A stretch of DNA of 64,000 bases from contig JAFQRW010000017.1 in NCBI GenBank assembly GCA_017409875.1, positions 62,001 through 126,000 of the forward strand, read 5' to 3'. Positions 27,166-37,244 of the stretch are shown here, piece after piece. Made by a program: the position numbers and the translations under genes. The DNA comes from Clostridia bacterium. GTDB taxonomy: Bacteria; Bacillota; Clostridia; RGIG6154. The notes beneath the pieces are model-generated. The model did not search any database. It was not told the origin of the DNA and worked only from the letters and a program-made list of their open reading frames with translations. Positions within the stretch are counted from its first letter, which is position 1, and each line of letters starts with the position of its first letter.

Positions 27166-30100
27166 AATATCTGGAAGTATGCGGTTTTAAATCTTTTCCT
27201 GAAAGAGTTAAAATCGAGTTTAACAAAGGAATAACAGGTATCGTAGGACCTAACGGAAGCGGAAAGAGTAATATTTCCGATGCTATACGTTGGGTTATGG
27301 GCGAACAAAGCATTAAAAGCTTGCGTGGCGGTAAAATGGAAGATGTTATCTTTTCAGGAACTGTAGAACGCAAGCCTGTTGGCTTTGCTGAAGTTTCGTT
27401 GTGCTTTGATAATTCTGAAAAAGTTTTTAAAATTGAATACGACGAGGTTTTGATTACAAGAAGATATTTTCGTTCAGGTGAAAGCGAGTATTACATAAAT
27501 AAGACTTCATGCCGTCTGCGTGATATCCATGAACTGTTGATGGATACCGGTATGGGAAGAGATGGATATTCTGTGGTAGGGCAAGGCAAAATTGACGAGA
27601 TAATTTCTGCAAAGCCTGAAGACAGACGCGTTATTTTTGAAGAGGCTGCGGGTATTTCTAAATTCAAGTACAGAAAACAAGAATCAGAAAAGAAAATGCA
27701 GCAGACTGAGGAAAATTTAGTAAGACTGTTAGACCTTATTTCTGAAATTGAAACGAGGATTGAGCCTTTAAAAGAACAATCCGAAAAAGCTAAAGAATTT
27801 TTGCGTTTAAGAGATGAGCTAAAAGGCATTGAAATAAATCTTTTGGTTAATTCTATTGACAGATTGAAGTCACAACTTGAAAAGTCTCAGCAAGATTTAA
27901 AAACAAATGGTGATGATATCAATGTCACAAATCAAAGAATTGCCGAATATGAAAAGCAAAGCGAGGAATTTAAAGTATCCTCAGAAGAAAAAGAATTAAC
28001 GCAGCAAGAGAGCCTAAAAAGACTCTATGAAATTAAAAATGAGATTGCTGCGCTTGAAAACAATATAATTGTACTTGAAAACAGCAGAAGTTTTTCCAAC
28101 GAAAACAGGACAAGACTTGAAAATGATATTAATGAGCTTTCAGGGGAAAATGATGAGCTTATCAAACAAACTGATATTAAAAACTCCGAACTTAAAGCAT
28201 TAAAGCTTAAATCGGAGTCTTTAGAGCTTGAAAAAAAAGCTTTGGATGAAAATTACAACAAGCTTGAAAATCAAGTTGGGGAAGATGCAACTTTTATAGA
28301 AAAGTATAATGCTGATATTGTGTCTGCGTATCAGAGCTTGTCAGAAGTCAATCTTTTGCTTGCCTCAAAGAAGAGTGAAATTAATTTGCTTGAGAGCAAA
28401 GTTGTTGATTTTAACGACGATATAGAGCTAAAACGTGAAGATGCTGAAATATACAGTAAAAAAGCAGATAGTGAAAAAAGAGTTTTGGAGCAACTTAAAA
28501 ACGATAAAAAATCACTTGAAAGCACTATTGACTTAAAGCAGAATGAAATTGATGAGTGTAACAAAAATTTAACTCATCTTAATAATATTTTAAATGACGT
28601 TACTTTAAGCTTAAATAAAGTAGTTTCCGAAAAGAAAATGCTTGAGGATTTAGAGCGTGATATGGAAGGATACGCCCACAGTGTAAAAGCCGTTATTAAA
28701 GAACATAGCACAGGCAAACTTTCACACATTAAGATTTACGGAACTTTATCAAAGCTTTTAAAAGTTCCTGCAGAATATGCTGTAGCTATTGAAACTGCAC
28801 TCGGCAATAATCTTCAAAACATCGTAACAGAAGATGAAGAAGATGCAAAGAGGGCTATTGAGTATTTAAAAGAAACAAAAGGCGGCAGGGCAACATTTGT
28901 GCCTGTTAAAGCTGTTAAAGGTAAAAAACTCGATGATTCTGAATTTAAGAAATTAAACGGGTATATTGGTCTTGCATGCGACCTTGTAAATTTTGATGAA
29001 AAATTTGAAAAGGTAGTACATGACCAGCTTGGAAGAATTATTGTAATTGACAGTATTGATAATGCTATCAGCTTTGCAAGAAATACAGGAGCTAAGTATA
29101 AACTTGTAACTATCCAGGGCGAGGTGTTTAACACAGGCGGCTCAATTACAGGTGGTAGTGTTAACAAAAACATCAGCTTTTTATCAAGGGGCGCAAAAAT
29201 TTCTGATTTAGCTGAAAAAATTAAAGAACAATCTAAAAGACATGAAAAGCTTTCTTTGGATAAGGCAAATGCAGAACAAGTTATTGAACTTAAAAATACG
29301 GAAAAACATGACTTGCAAACAAAGCTTTCAGTAATCAATAACGAGATTTATAAATCAGAATATAATTATGAAAACTATTTAAAGACGGCATCGCTTTACA
29401 ATGAGGAAATTCTTAAGGCAAATCAGGAACTAAAAACAAGTAGGGAGCTTATCAAACAATATAAAGCTAAGTGTGAGGAGTATGAAAACTCACAAAAAGG
29501 CATAAATGACACAATTTTAGAGTTAAAATCAAAAATCGAAAACATTCAGGAGCAAAATACTGAAAATTCCGATAAGGTAAGAAGACTTAGTTCTGAGATT
29601 ATGCGTCTTACAATAGAGATAAGCGAAACCGAAAATGACATTTCGCTTGCCTCGCAGGAAATTCTTACGTTTGAGCTTAAAATTAAAGCAAACAATGAAG
29701 AAATTCAAAAGAAACAGGCTGAAATTGATGGTTCAGGCGGTAAAGACAGCGAAATAGATGAAAAAATCCTTGCTATCAGGCAGGAAATTGAGAATAAAAA
29801 TGTTGAAATCACTCAAACCGAGCAACAAATTGAACAAATCAAAATTGAGAGAAACGACATATCTCTTAAGCTTACAAATATTTCGGGGCAAATAAAATCA
29901 CTTAATGAAAACCTGGTATTTTTGGCAAAAGAGCAGACAAGAATTGAAGAGAAAATCAATAAGCAAAACTCAGATATTGATGGAATTAACCAAAGACTTT
30001 GGGACGACTATGAGCTTACATATATTTCTGCATCTGAGCATAAAACAGAGATTGAAAATTTCTCTGAGACACAGAAAAAGGTTAATTCAATTAAAAGCTC

Positions 30101-30737
30101 AATAAAAGCACTCGGCAATGTTAATGTGGGCGCTATTGATGAGTATGCTCAGACCAAAGAAAGATATGATTTCTTAACTGCTCAGCGTGATGACCTTATT
30201 AATGCAAAAGAAACCTTAAAAGGGGTTATCACTGATATTGAAAATCTCATGACAAAGCAGTTTAAGTCGCAACTTGAAATCATAAACAAAACATTTTCAA
30301 AAGTGTTTAAAGAGCTCTTTATGGGTGGCACGGCAGAACTTGTTTTAACAGATGAACAAAATGTACTGTCTGCAGGAGTTGAAATACACGCACAACCACC
30401 TGGCAAAAAGCTTCAGAATATGACGTTGTTTTCAGGCGGCGAGAAAGCAATTATAGCTATTGCACTTTTGTTCTCTTTATTAGAGGTACGTCCTTCGCCT
30501 GTTTGTGTATTTGACGAAATAGAAGCTGCACTTGATGACGTAAATGTTTTGAGGTTTGCTGAATATTTGAAAAAAATGTGCTTGCGTTCACAGTTTGCTA
30601 TTATCACACACAGACGAGGTACAATGGAAGTATGTGATACTTTGTATGGCGTTACGATGCAGCAAAAAGGAGTTTCAAAACTTCTTAAACTTAATATTGA
30701 CGAAGTTGAAGAAAATGTATTAAAAAATGTTAATTAG
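27156..30737 (+). CDS. smc: Chromosome segregation protein SMC
   Basis: Condensin ATPase, 1193 residues. N-terminal Walker A GPNGSGKSN near residue 32, QIGxx-like QGKIDEIISAKPE, a first coiled coil to about residue 500, a hinge around 500-670 (GYIGLACDLV, NTGGSITGGS), a second coiled coil, then the ABC signature LFSGGEKAIIAIALLFSLL and Walker B VCVFDEIEAALDD. The TTG start at 27156 follows GAGGTGG and overlaps rnc. No frameshift is seen across 3.6 kb. Confidence 0.97.
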   Translation: MFLKYLEVCGFKSFPERVKIEFNKGITGIVGPNGSGKSNISDAIRWVMGEQSIKSLRGGKMEDVIFSGTVERKPVGFAEVSLCFDNSEKVFKIEYDEVLITRRYFRSGESEYYINKTSCRLRDIHELLMDTGMGRDGYSVVGQGKIDEIISAKPEDRRVIFEEAAGISKFKYRKQESEKKMQQTEENLVRLLDLISEIETRIEPLKEQSEKAKEFLRLRDELKGIEINLLVNSIDRLKSQLEKSQQDLKTNGDDINVTNQRIAEYEKQSEEFKVSSEEKELTQQESLKRLYEIKNEIAALENNIIVLENSRSFSNENRTRLENDINELSGENDELIKQTDIKNSELKALKLKSESLELEKKALDENYNKLENQVGEDATFIEKYNADIVSAYQSLSEVNLLLASKKSEINLLESKVVDFNDDIELKREDAEIYSKKADSEKRVLEQLKNDKKSLESTIDLKQNEIDECNKNLTHLNNILNDVTLSLNKVVSEKKMLEDLERDMEGYAHSVKAVIKEHSTGKLSHIKIYGTLSKLLKVPAEYAVAIETALGNNLQNIVTEDEEDAKRAIEYLKETKGGRATFVPVKAVKGKKLDDSEFKKLNGYIGLACDLVNFDEKFEKVVHDQLGRIIVIDSIDNAISFARNTGAKYKLVTIQGEVFNTGGSITGGSVNKNISFLSRGAKISDLAEKIKEQSKRHEKLSLDKANAEQVIELKNTEKHDLQTKLSVINNEIYKSEYNYENYLKTASLYNEEILKANQELKTSRELIKQYKAKCEEYENSQKGINDTILELKSKIENIQEQNTENSDKVRRLSSEIMRLTIEISETENDISLASQEILTFELKIKANNEEIQKKQAEIDGSGGKDSEIDEKILAIRQEIENKNVEITQTEQQIEQIKIERNDISLKLTNISGQIKSLNENLVFLAKEQTRIEEKINKQNSDIDGINQRLWDDYELTYISASEHKTEIENFSETQKKVNSIKSSIKALGNVNVGAIDEYAQTKERYDFLTAQRDDLINAKETLKGVITDIENLMTKQFKSQLEIINKTFSKVFKELFMGGTAELVLTDEQNVLSAGVEIHAQPPGKKLQNMTLFSGGEKAIIAIALLFSLLEVRPSPVCVFDEIEAALDDVNVLRFAEYLKKMCLRSQFAIITHRRGTMEVCDTLYGVTMQQKGVSKLLKLNIDEVEENVLKNVN

Positions 30738-30745
30738 GAGATAAT

Positions 30746-31654
30746 ATGGGATTTTTCGACAGATTAAAATCAGGACTAAAAAAAACAAAAGAGGGCTTTT
30801 CAGACAGGGTTAATACCTTGTTTTCTGCTTTTACAAAAATTGATGAGGAGCTTTTTGAGGAATTGGAAGAACTGCTTATCATGGCGGATGTAGGTTTTGA
30901 AACTACTGAAAGAATATTAGATGGTTTAAGAGCAAATGTTAAGAAAAAGGGGATTACAGACCCAAATCTTGTAAAACATGAGCTTTCTGATGTAATTTGT
31001 GACATATTAGATGAAAATGACAACAGTATGCGTATTGATACAAAACCATCAGTTATCGTTGTCGTCGGGGTTAACGGGGTAGGAAAAACTACAACTATCG
31101 GCAAAATGGCGACATATTACACCGGTATCGGCAAAAAAGTTTTATTGGCAGCCGGAGATACGTTCAGGGCAGCAGCTGCAGAACAGCTTGATATCTGGGC
31201 AAAGCGTGCTGAATGTGAGATAATAAAGCATAACGAGGGAGCGGACCCGGGTGCAGTTATATTTGATGCAGTAAGTGCTGCTAAAAACCGGGGTGCAGAC
31301 CTTGTTATATGCGATACCGCAGGAAGACTTCACACAAAGAAAAATCTTATGGAAGAACTTGCTAAAATTATAAGAATTATTGACAGAGAATTGCCGGGAG
31401 CAGATAAAGAAATTCTTCTTGTTTTAGATGCAACCACAGGTCAAAATGCAGTCCAGCAGGCAAAATTGTTTGACCAGAGCACCGGACTTACAGGACTTGT
31501 GCTTACAAAGCTTGACGGCACTGCAAAAGGTGGGGTTGTAATAAGTCTTTGCAACAGTCAGAAAATCCCTGTAAAATTTATAGGTGTAGGAGAGCAAAAA
31601 GATGACCTTCAGCCGTTTGTAAGCCAAGATTTTGTAGCGGCATTGTTTGAATAA
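30746..31654 (+). CDS. ftsY: Signal recognition particle receptor FtsY
   Basis: SRP receptor GTPase that docks Ffh-ribosome complexes to the membrane, 302 residues. The short NG form lacks the long acidic N-terminal region of Escherichia coli FtsY. The G domain has [15 protein letters not shown] (G1), [11 protein letters not shown] (I-box), [13 protein letters not shown] (G3), [10 protein letters not shown] (G4) and [12 protein letters not shown]. It lies eight bases after smc. Confidence 0.97.
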   Translation: MGFFDRLKSGLKKTKEGFSDRVNTLFSAFTKIDEELFEELEELLIMADVGFETTERILDGLRANVKKKGITDPNLVKHELSDVICDILDENDNSMRIDTKPSVIVVVGVNGVGKTTTIGKMATYYTGIGKKVLLAAGDTFRAAAAEQLDIWAKRAECEIIKHNEGADPGAVIFDAVSAAKNRGADLVICDTAGRLHTKKNLMEELAKIIRIIDRELPGADKEILLVLDATTGQNAVQQAKLFDQSTGLTGLVLTKLDGTAKGGVVISLCNSQKIPVKFIGVGEQKDDLQPFVSQDFVAALFE

Positions 31655-31671
31655 ATTTTAGCATAAAAGGA

Positions 31672-34431
31672 GTGATTGTCACGAATAACAATAATTTTTA
31701 CGAAACTCAAAGTAAAAGAAAAGCTGTTAAGACCTTGCTTGCAGTAATTTTTGCCGCAATCTTGTCAGTTTGCTGCTTTGTGGGCTTTAAAATTTTAATT
31801 GGCTATTATGAAGTAAGGGAAATAGGAGAGAATTTTGTAAGTTCGTATTTTAAAGATATTTTTGCTGAACTTATAGTTATAGCTTCCGTTGGCCTGATTT
31901 CTTTTTTGATTGCTGGTATAAATACATTTGTTGCAAAAAACAAGCTTGCTAAAATTGGCATAAACAATGAATTTACAGGCAAAAAGTTAAAAGGTTTCCT
32001 ACTTATTTTGGTTGCATCTTTGGCGTTTGCCGTTGTAACACAAGGGGATATGCATAAAGAATTGCTTCTTGCTTCAAACAGTGTTTCTTTTAATGTTTTA
32101 GATCCGATTTTTTATATGGATATTTCATATTACGTGTTCAGCCGCCCATTTATAATGTCAGTATTGGGGAATCTTTCACTTTTGATTGTATTTACAACTG
32201 TTTATGTGTTTGTACTGTATTGCTCGCAGTATTTAAAATTCGGCGAGCGCACTTTTGTGGATATGGCAAAAGAAAAAGGCATTGTAAGCCATATTGCATT
32301 TAATATTATCCTTCTTATGCTTATCGGTGCGTTTACAACAATTTTGCGTGCGCAGGATGTGTTAACAGCAGAATTTGCTGGTCTTACAGGCGGAGGATTT
32401 ACAGATGTAAATATTGTTTTGAACTATCACAGAACCGTTCCTGTTTTGATAGTAGTTGTGATGATACTTACTGTTGTGTTCTTAAAGAAAAATAAATTAA
32501 AGCATGCTCTTATTTGTGTTGCGTCTTATATAATTCTTTCGGTGCTTGTTAATTTTGTTGCTTTGGGAGTGGATGTCTTTTACGTATCACCCAATGAAAT
32601 CGCAGTAGAATCAAAATATATTCAGTATAATATGGACTACACCAAAAAGGCTTACGGATTGGATAATGTTATAGAAACTGAGTATGCAGTAAATACTTCT
32701 GCTACAAAAGAAAGTGTTCTTTCAAACGGCGATACTATCGAAAATATCAGAGTTATTGACTTTGCTGCAGCTCTTACTGCGACTAATCAGCTTCAGGGAT
32801 TAAGAAACTATTACGAGTTTAAGGATTTAGATGTTGGAGTTTACAATATTGACGGAAAAGAAAAAGCTGTTGCATTGGGCGCAAGAGAAATTCAAAAAGA
32901 AAATCTTGATAAATCAGCGAAAAATTATATTAATGAAAAATTCAGATATACTCATGGATATGGTGCAGTAATGATGTCTTTTAATCAGGTTACTCCGCAG
33001 GGTGAACCATACTATTATATTAAAGACATCAAACAGCCCAATTCAGGAAGTATACCTAAGATAAATCAACCCAGAGTGTATTTTGGACAACTTGACAATG
33101 ACGAGGTAATTGTTAACACAAAGACAAGAGAAATTGATTATTCAGAAGGCGAAATCGATAACGAATTTGACTATGATGGTGATGCCGGTATAAAGCTAAC
33201 CCCTTTAAACAGAGCATTGTTTGCGCTTAAAACCGGTGATTTCAGAATGATTATTGCAAATCAGATAACATCAGAAAGCAGACTTTTAATTAATACAAAT
33301 GTTTTGGACAGAGTTGAAAAAGTTGCACCATTTTTAAGTTTAAATCCTGACCCACAGCTTATCATTGATGATGACGGTAGTATGAAATGGGTGATTGACG
33401 GTTTTACGAAAACAGATAAATATCCATACGCTCAGATGACCGGCGAATATAACTATATAAGGAACTCTGTTAAAGCAGTGGTAGATGCGTATACCGGTAA
33501 AGTTAAAATTTATATTATTGATAAAACTGACCCTATTATTATGGCGTATAAGAGTATTTATCCTTACCTTTTTGCAGCAGAAGATATACCAGAGAGTATT
33601 ATGAGTAAAAGCGTATACCCTGAAACATTGTTTAATGTTCAGTGTAAAATTTATGCACAGTATCATACTCAAAGACCTGAGACCTTTTATAATAAAAACG
33701 ATCTTTATACCATTGCAAACGAAAAGTATGAGGATGAAATCAGACCGGTAAGTGCATACTATAATTTAATTCAGCTTGATGAATATAATAAAAATGGCTC
33801 AGAACTTGTACTTATGCTTCCATATACACTTTATAACAGAGAAAATATGGTGTCTTGGATTGCTGTAGGCAACAAGGGCGATAACTATGGCAAGTTTGTG
33901 TCTTATAAGTTCCCACAGAATATTAATATTTACGGACCACTTCAGATTGAAAATTTGATTGACAACGACCCTGAAATTTCAAAAGAGCTTACCTTATGGA
34001 ATTCGGGCGGCTCAAAAGTTATAAGAGGCAATTTGATGGTTATACCTGTAAACGGAACAATTCTTTATATAGAACCCGTTTATTTAACATCGGATAACCA
34101 GGCATCAATTCCTGCAGTAAAAAGAGTTATTGCAGCTTGCGGAAACAAGATTGTAATGGAAGAAACTATACAAAAAGCGCTGGCTAAACTTTTTGAAACA
34201 ACCATTAATATTGAAATCTCTGATGAAAATTATGTGCCTGAGGATATCGGTGATTCTGAAGATGAGATACCTTACGTAACAGATGAAACAATTCAAAAGA
34301 TTATTGAATCTTATGAAAAGTTAGAACAGTCAGCTTCTTCATCAGACTGGAAGAATTTTGGTGAATCTATGAACGAAATGAAAGAAGCAGTTTCAGAGCT
34401 TAAAGGAAAAAATGCACAAAATGAAGAATAG
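31672..34431 (+). CDS. UPF0182 family membrane protein
   Basis: A protein of about 919 residues. The first 300 residues contain about seven transmembrane helices; the rest is a large, probably external domain (YAQMTGEYNYIRNSVKAVVDAY, GEPYYYIKD) ending in an acidic, coiled tail. This matches UPF0182 in size and layout; its function is unknown. The start is uncertain: the open frame begins at GTG 31672, but that codon overlaps the ribosome site AAAAGGAG (31665-31672). An ACG at 31681 is at normal spacing and begins TNNNNFYE, so an ATG-to-ACG change or use of ATT 31675 are alternatives. It may be co-transcribed with ftsY, 17 bases upstream. Confidence 0.85.
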   Translation: MIVTNNNNFYETQSKRKAVKTLLAVIFAAILSVCCFVGFKILIGYYEVREIGENFVSSYFKDIFAELIVIASVGLISFLIAGINTFVAKNKLAKIGINNEFTGKKLKGFLLILVASLAFAVVTQGDMHKELLLASNSVSFNVLDPIFYMDISYYVFSRPFIMSVLGNLSLLIVFTTVYVFVLYCSQYLKFGERTFVDMAKEKGIVSHIAFNIILLMLIGAFTTILRAQDVLTAEFAGLTGGGFTDVNIVLNYHRTVPVLIVVVMILTVVFLKKNKLKHALICVASYIILSVLVNFVALGVDVFYVSPNEIAVESKYIQYNMDYTKKAYGLDNVIETEYAVNTSATKESVLSNGDTIENIRVIDFAAALTATNQLQGLRNYYEFKDLDVGVYNIDGKEKAVALGAREIQKENLDKSAKNYINEKFRYTHGYGAVMMSFNQVTPQGEPYYYIKDIKQPNSGSIPKINQPRVYFGQLDNDEVIVNTKTREIDYSEGEIDNEFDYDGDAGIKLTPLNRALFALKTGDFRMIIANQITSESRLLINTNVLDRVEKVAPFLSLNPDPQLIIDDDGSMKWVIDGFTKTDKYPYAQMTGEYNYIRNSVKAVVDAYTGKVKIYIIDKTDPIIMAYKSIYPYLFAAEDIPESIMSKSVYPETLFNVQCKIYAQYHTQRPETFYNKNDLYTIANEKYEDEIRPVSAYYNLIQLDEYNKNGSELVLMLPYTLYNRENMVSWIAVGNKGDNYGKFVSYKFPQNINIYGPLQIENLIDNDPEISKELTLWNSGGSKVIRGNLMVIPVNGTILYIEPVYLTSDNQASIPAVKRVIAACGNKIVMEETIQKALAKLFETTINIEISDENYVPEDIGDSEDEIPYVTDETIQKIIESYEKLEQSASSSDWKNFGESMNEMKEAVSELKGKNAQNEE

Positions 34432-34434
34432 GTG

Positions 34435-34463
34435 TTGACAAAAAGTAAATAGTAGTGTATAAT
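34435..34463 (+). promoter_or_regulatory. Promoter of the ylxM-ffh-rpsP-trmD cluster
   Basis: Consensus TTGACA (34435-34440) and TATAAT (34458-34463) with 17-base spacing; the best sigma-A match in the window. Confidence 0.85.
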
Positions 34464-34491
34464 AGCTGTAAAGTTAATTGCTTTACAGCTA
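34463..34491 (+). promoter_or_regulatory. 11-bp inverted repeat at the ylxM transcription start
   Basis: TAGCTGTAAAG (34463-34473) and CTTTACAGCTA (34481-34491) are perfect inverted repeats separated by seven bases. The left arm starts at the last base of the -10 box and covers the expected start of transcription, so it is placed like an operator. As RNA only part of the left arm would be transcribed. No known regulator is assigned. Confidence 0.5.
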
Positions 34492-34519
34492 TAAATTTCT
34501 GCAATAAGAGGTTTTTAAT

Positions 34520-34858
34520 ATGCAGGATATTATGAAATTATCAATTCTATTTGACTACTATGGCGGTGTCTTAACAGATAAACAGGCTGATGTCTGCGAT
34601 ATGTATTTCAATCAGAATTTGTCACTTGGCGAAATTTCTGAGATTATGGGAATTACACGTCAGGGAGTCAGAGACAGCTTGAAAAAATCTGAAAAAATCT
34701 TGCTGTTCCATGAAGAAAAGCTTGGAATATATAAAAAAGATTTAAACGTAGCAAGTCTTATTAATAAAATAGACACTCTTTTGGACGAGTCTGATATTAA
34801 TCCAGACTATATGAAAAAAATCAAAAAAATTACGGACGAGATTAAAAATCTTATTTAA
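34520..34858 (+). CDS. ylxM: UPF0122 protein YlxM, SRP-associated
   Basis: A helix-turn-helix protein of 112 residues of the YlxM family, always found before ffh and reported to work with the SRP. It shows the sigma-70 region 4-like stretch LTDKQADVCDMYFNQNLSLG then EISEIMGITRQGVRDSLKK. AGAGG lies nine bases before the ATG. It has its own consensus promoter and a start-site palindrome, so self-regulation is possible but unproven. Confidence 0.93.
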   Translation: MQDIMKLSILFDYYGGVLTDKQADVCDMYFNQNLSLGEISEIMGITRQGVRDSLKKSEKILLFHEEKLGIYKKDLNVASLINKIDTLLDESDINPDYMKKIKKITDEIKNLI

Positions 34859-34869
34859 AGGAGTATAAT

Positions 34870-36201
34870 ATGGCTTTTGACAGCTTGACTGAAAAACTCG
34901 GTGAAGTATTTAAAAAGTTAAGAGGTAAGGGCAAGGTATCTGAAAGTGATGTTAAAGAAGCTATGAGGCTTGTAAAACTTGCACTTTTAGAGGCTGATGT
35001 TAATTTTAAGGTTGTTAAGGATTTTATCGCAAAGGCAACCGAAAAGGCGATAGGTAGCGAGGTTTTGGAAAGCTTAACACCTGCTCAGCAGGTAATTAAG
35101 ATTGTTAATGAGCAGCTTACTGAGCTTATGGGTAAGGAGGCTTACAAGCCTGTTATTTCACCCAAACCGCCTACGGTTTATATGCTTATGGGCCTTCAGG
35201 GTGCAGGTAAAACGACAACTTGTGCTAAAGTTGCAAAATACTTCATTAAGCAAGGCAAAAAGCCGCTTTTGGTGGCATGTGATATATACAGACCTGCTGC
35301 TATTAAACAGCTTCAGGTTGTAGGTCAGCAGGTAGGGGCAGACGTTTTTACTTTAGATGAACAAAAACCTGCCCAAATTTCCAAACAAGCTTTGGATTAT
35401 GCAATAAAAAATAACTATGATATGGTTATAATTGATACTGCGGGACGACTTCATATTGATGAAGAGCTTATGCAGGAACTTATGGATATCAAAGCGGAAG
35501 TTAACCCAACACAGGTGTTTTTGACGCTTGATTCAATGACAGGACAGGATGCAGTAAACGTTGCAAAATCTTTTGATGAGCAAATTGGCATTGATGCTGC
35601 AATTCTTACAAAATTAGATGGCGACACCAGGGGCGGTGCAGCCCTTTCAATCAGAGCAGTAGTAGGAAAGCCTATCGTATTCTGCGGTATGGGTGAAAAG
35701 CTTGATAATTTAGAACTTTTTCATCCTGACAGAATGGCATCAAGAATTTTGGGAATGGGCGATGTCCTTACGCTGATTGACAAAGCTCAGGAAGCTTTTG
35801 ATGAAAAAAAAGCAAGAGAGCTTGAACAAAAAATCAGACAACAAACATTCGATTTGAATGACTTTTTAGACCAGATGCAGCAAATGAAAAATATGGGCTC
35901 TATGGAACAGATACTTTCTATGATGCCTGGTATGAATCAAAAAGCACTCAAAGGTGTTAATGTTGATGAAAAACAGCTTGCTCGTACTGAGGCAATAATC
36001 AAGTCAATGACAATGAAAGAACGCCAAAGACCTGATATTATAAATTTCAGCAGAAGGAAAAGAATTGCGGCAGGAAGCGGAACTTCACTTACACAAGTAA
36101 ATGCGCTGTTAAAGCAGTTTGACCAGATGCAAAAAATGATGAAACAGTTTTCAAATCCTAAGAATTTAAAGAAATTCAAAGGATTAAAACTCCCTTTTTA
36201 G
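34870..36201 (+). CDS. ffh: Signal recognition particle protein Ffh
   Basis: SRP54 GTPase that binds signal peptides and SRP RNA, 443 residues. N domain 1-90, G domain with GLQGAGKTTT (G1), DIYRPAAIKQL, DTAGRLHIDEEL and TKLDGDTRGGAAL, then the methionine-rich M domain (QMQQMKNMGSMEQILSMMPG, RKRIAAGSGTS). AAGGAG sits seven bases before the ATG. Partner of FtsY at 30746. Confidence 0.97.
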   Translation: MAFDSLTEKLGEVFKKLRGKGKVSESDVKEAMRLVKLALLEADVNFKVVKDFIAKATEKAIGSEVLESLTPAQQVIKIVNEQLTELMGKEAYKPVISPKPPTVYMLMGLQGAGKTTTCAKVAKYFIKQGKKPLLVACDIYRPAAIKQLQVVGQQVGADVFTLDEQKPAQISKQALDYAIKNNYDMVIIDTAGRLHIDEELMQELMDIKAEVNPTQVFLTLDSMTGQDAVNVAKSFDEQIGIDAAILTKLDGDTRGGAALSIRAVVGKPIVFCGMGEKLDNLELFHPDRMASRILGMGDVLTLIDKAQEAFDEKKARELEQKIRQQTFDLNDFLDQMQQMKNMGSMEQILSMMPGMNQKALKGVNVDEKQLARTEAIIKSMTMKERQRPDIINFSRRKRIAAGSGTSLTQVNALLKQFDQMQKMMKQFSNPKNLKKFKGLKLPF

Positions 36202-36232
36202 GGATTATATAAAATTTTAGGAGGAAATAAAA

Positions 36233-36478
36233 ATGGCAGTTAAAATCAGATTAAGAAGAATGGGTTCAAAGAAAGCACCTTTCTACAGAGTTGTAGTTGC
36301 AGATTCAAGATATCCCAGAGATGGCAGATTTATTGAAGAAATTGGCACATACAATCCTTTAAAAGACCCTGCTGAAATTAACATCAACAAGGAAAGTGCT
36401 GCAAAATGGATTGCTAACGGTGCTCAGCCTACTGATACTGTTAAGGCTATGCTCAAAAAAATTGACGTTATAAAATAA
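36233..36478 (+). CDS. rpsP: Ribosomal protein bS16
   Basis: Small-subunit protein S16, 81 residues, starting [20 protein letters not shown], followed by [22 protein letters not shown]. An AGGAGG site lies eight bases before the ATG. Position between ffh and khpA-rimM-trmD is standard. Confidence 0.98.
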   Translation: MAVKIRLRRMGSKKAPFYRVVVADSRYPRDGRFIEEIGTYNPLKDPAEININKESAAKWIANGAQPTDTVKAMLKKIDVIK

Positions 36479-36513
36479 TTGAGCGTAAAGTTAGTATCAG
36501 AAAGGAAATGACT

Positions 36514-36747
36514 ATGCAGGAATTACTTATTGAAATCGCAAAATCACTTGTTGATAATCCTGATGAAGTAAAGGTTGAAACTGTTGAAAAAGAAAATTTA
36601 ACAGTTTTGCGTCTTTCTGTTGCAAAGGATGATATGGGCAAAGTGATTGGAAAAAGAGGAAAGATTGCACAGGCTATTAGAACAGTAATTAAGGCGGCTT
36701 CTATTGCATCAAACAGCGATAGAAAAGTTGCTGTTGATATTGTTTGA
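36514..36747 (+). CDS. khpA: KH-domain RNA-binding protein KhpA
   Basis: Small RNA-binding protein, 77 residues, one KH domain with the GxxG loop in VIGKRGKIAQAIR. In other Firmicutes KhpA pairs with KhpB (Jag/EloR) and affects cell elongation and RNA metabolism. ATG 36514 is preferred because AAAGGA (36501-36506) is seven bases upstream and the protein then begins MQELLIEIAKSLVDNPDEV as in homologues; ATG 36508 would sit almost on that site. Confidence 0.93.
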   Translation: MQELLIEIAKSLVDNPDEVKVETVEKENLTVLRLSVAKDDMGKVIGKRGKIAQAIRTVIKAASIASNSDRKVAVDIV

Positions 36748-36749
36748 TT

Positions 36750-37244
36750 ATGCATACGTTACTACAAGCCGGAAAAATCTGTAACACTCACGGGGTAAAA
36801 GGATTTGTGAAAATCATACCGTGGACAGACTTCCCCGAAGTTTTTGAAAACTTTTCGCACATTTTTGTCGAGGAAAAGAAATACAATATTGAAAAGGTGT
36901 CCTATAAGAAAGCAAGTGTTTTATTAAAGCTTTCCGGAGTGGATACTGTTTCTGATGCAGAAAAGCTGAAAGACAAAACTGTATATTGTACAAAAGATGA
37001 ACTGGGAGATTTGCCGCAAGATACTTATTTTGTGGCAGACCTCCTTGGTTGTTTTGTATACGATAATGAAAAGCTCATCGGCAAGCTGAAAGATATTATT
37101 TCAACAGGCAGCGCCGATGTTTATGAAATTGAAGACGAGAGCAGGAAATGTATTTATCTTCCTGCCATAAAAGAGAATATTTTAAGCATCGATATCAATG
37201 AGAAAAAGATTATGGTTTCAATTCCGGAGGGACTTTTGGAATGA
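36750..37244 (+). CDS. rimM: Ribosome maturation factor RimM
   Basis: 16S rRNA/30S maturation factor, 164 residues, with an N-terminal RimM barrel (AGKICNTHGVKGFVKIIPWTD) and a C-terminal PRC barrel (VYDNEKLIGKLKDI, YLPAIKENI). The start is ATG 36750, just after the khpA stop; a TTG at 36744 overlapping that stop is an alternative. No ribosome site is visible, so translation is probably coupled to khpA. The end overlaps trmD by four bases (ATGA). Confidence 0.93.
   Translation: MHTLLQAGKICNTHGVKGFVKIIPWTDFPEVFENFSHIFVEEKKYNIEKVSYKKASVLLKLSGVDTVSDAEKLKDKTVYCTKDELGDLPQDTYFVADLLGCFVYDNEKLIGKLKDIISTGSADVYEIEDESRKCIYLPAIKENILSIDINEKKIMVSIPEGLLE

Noticed and set aside
28814-29338. Minus-strand open frame of 174 codons inside smc
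   Set aside because: Antisense of the SMC hinge; no start signal or recognisable domain.
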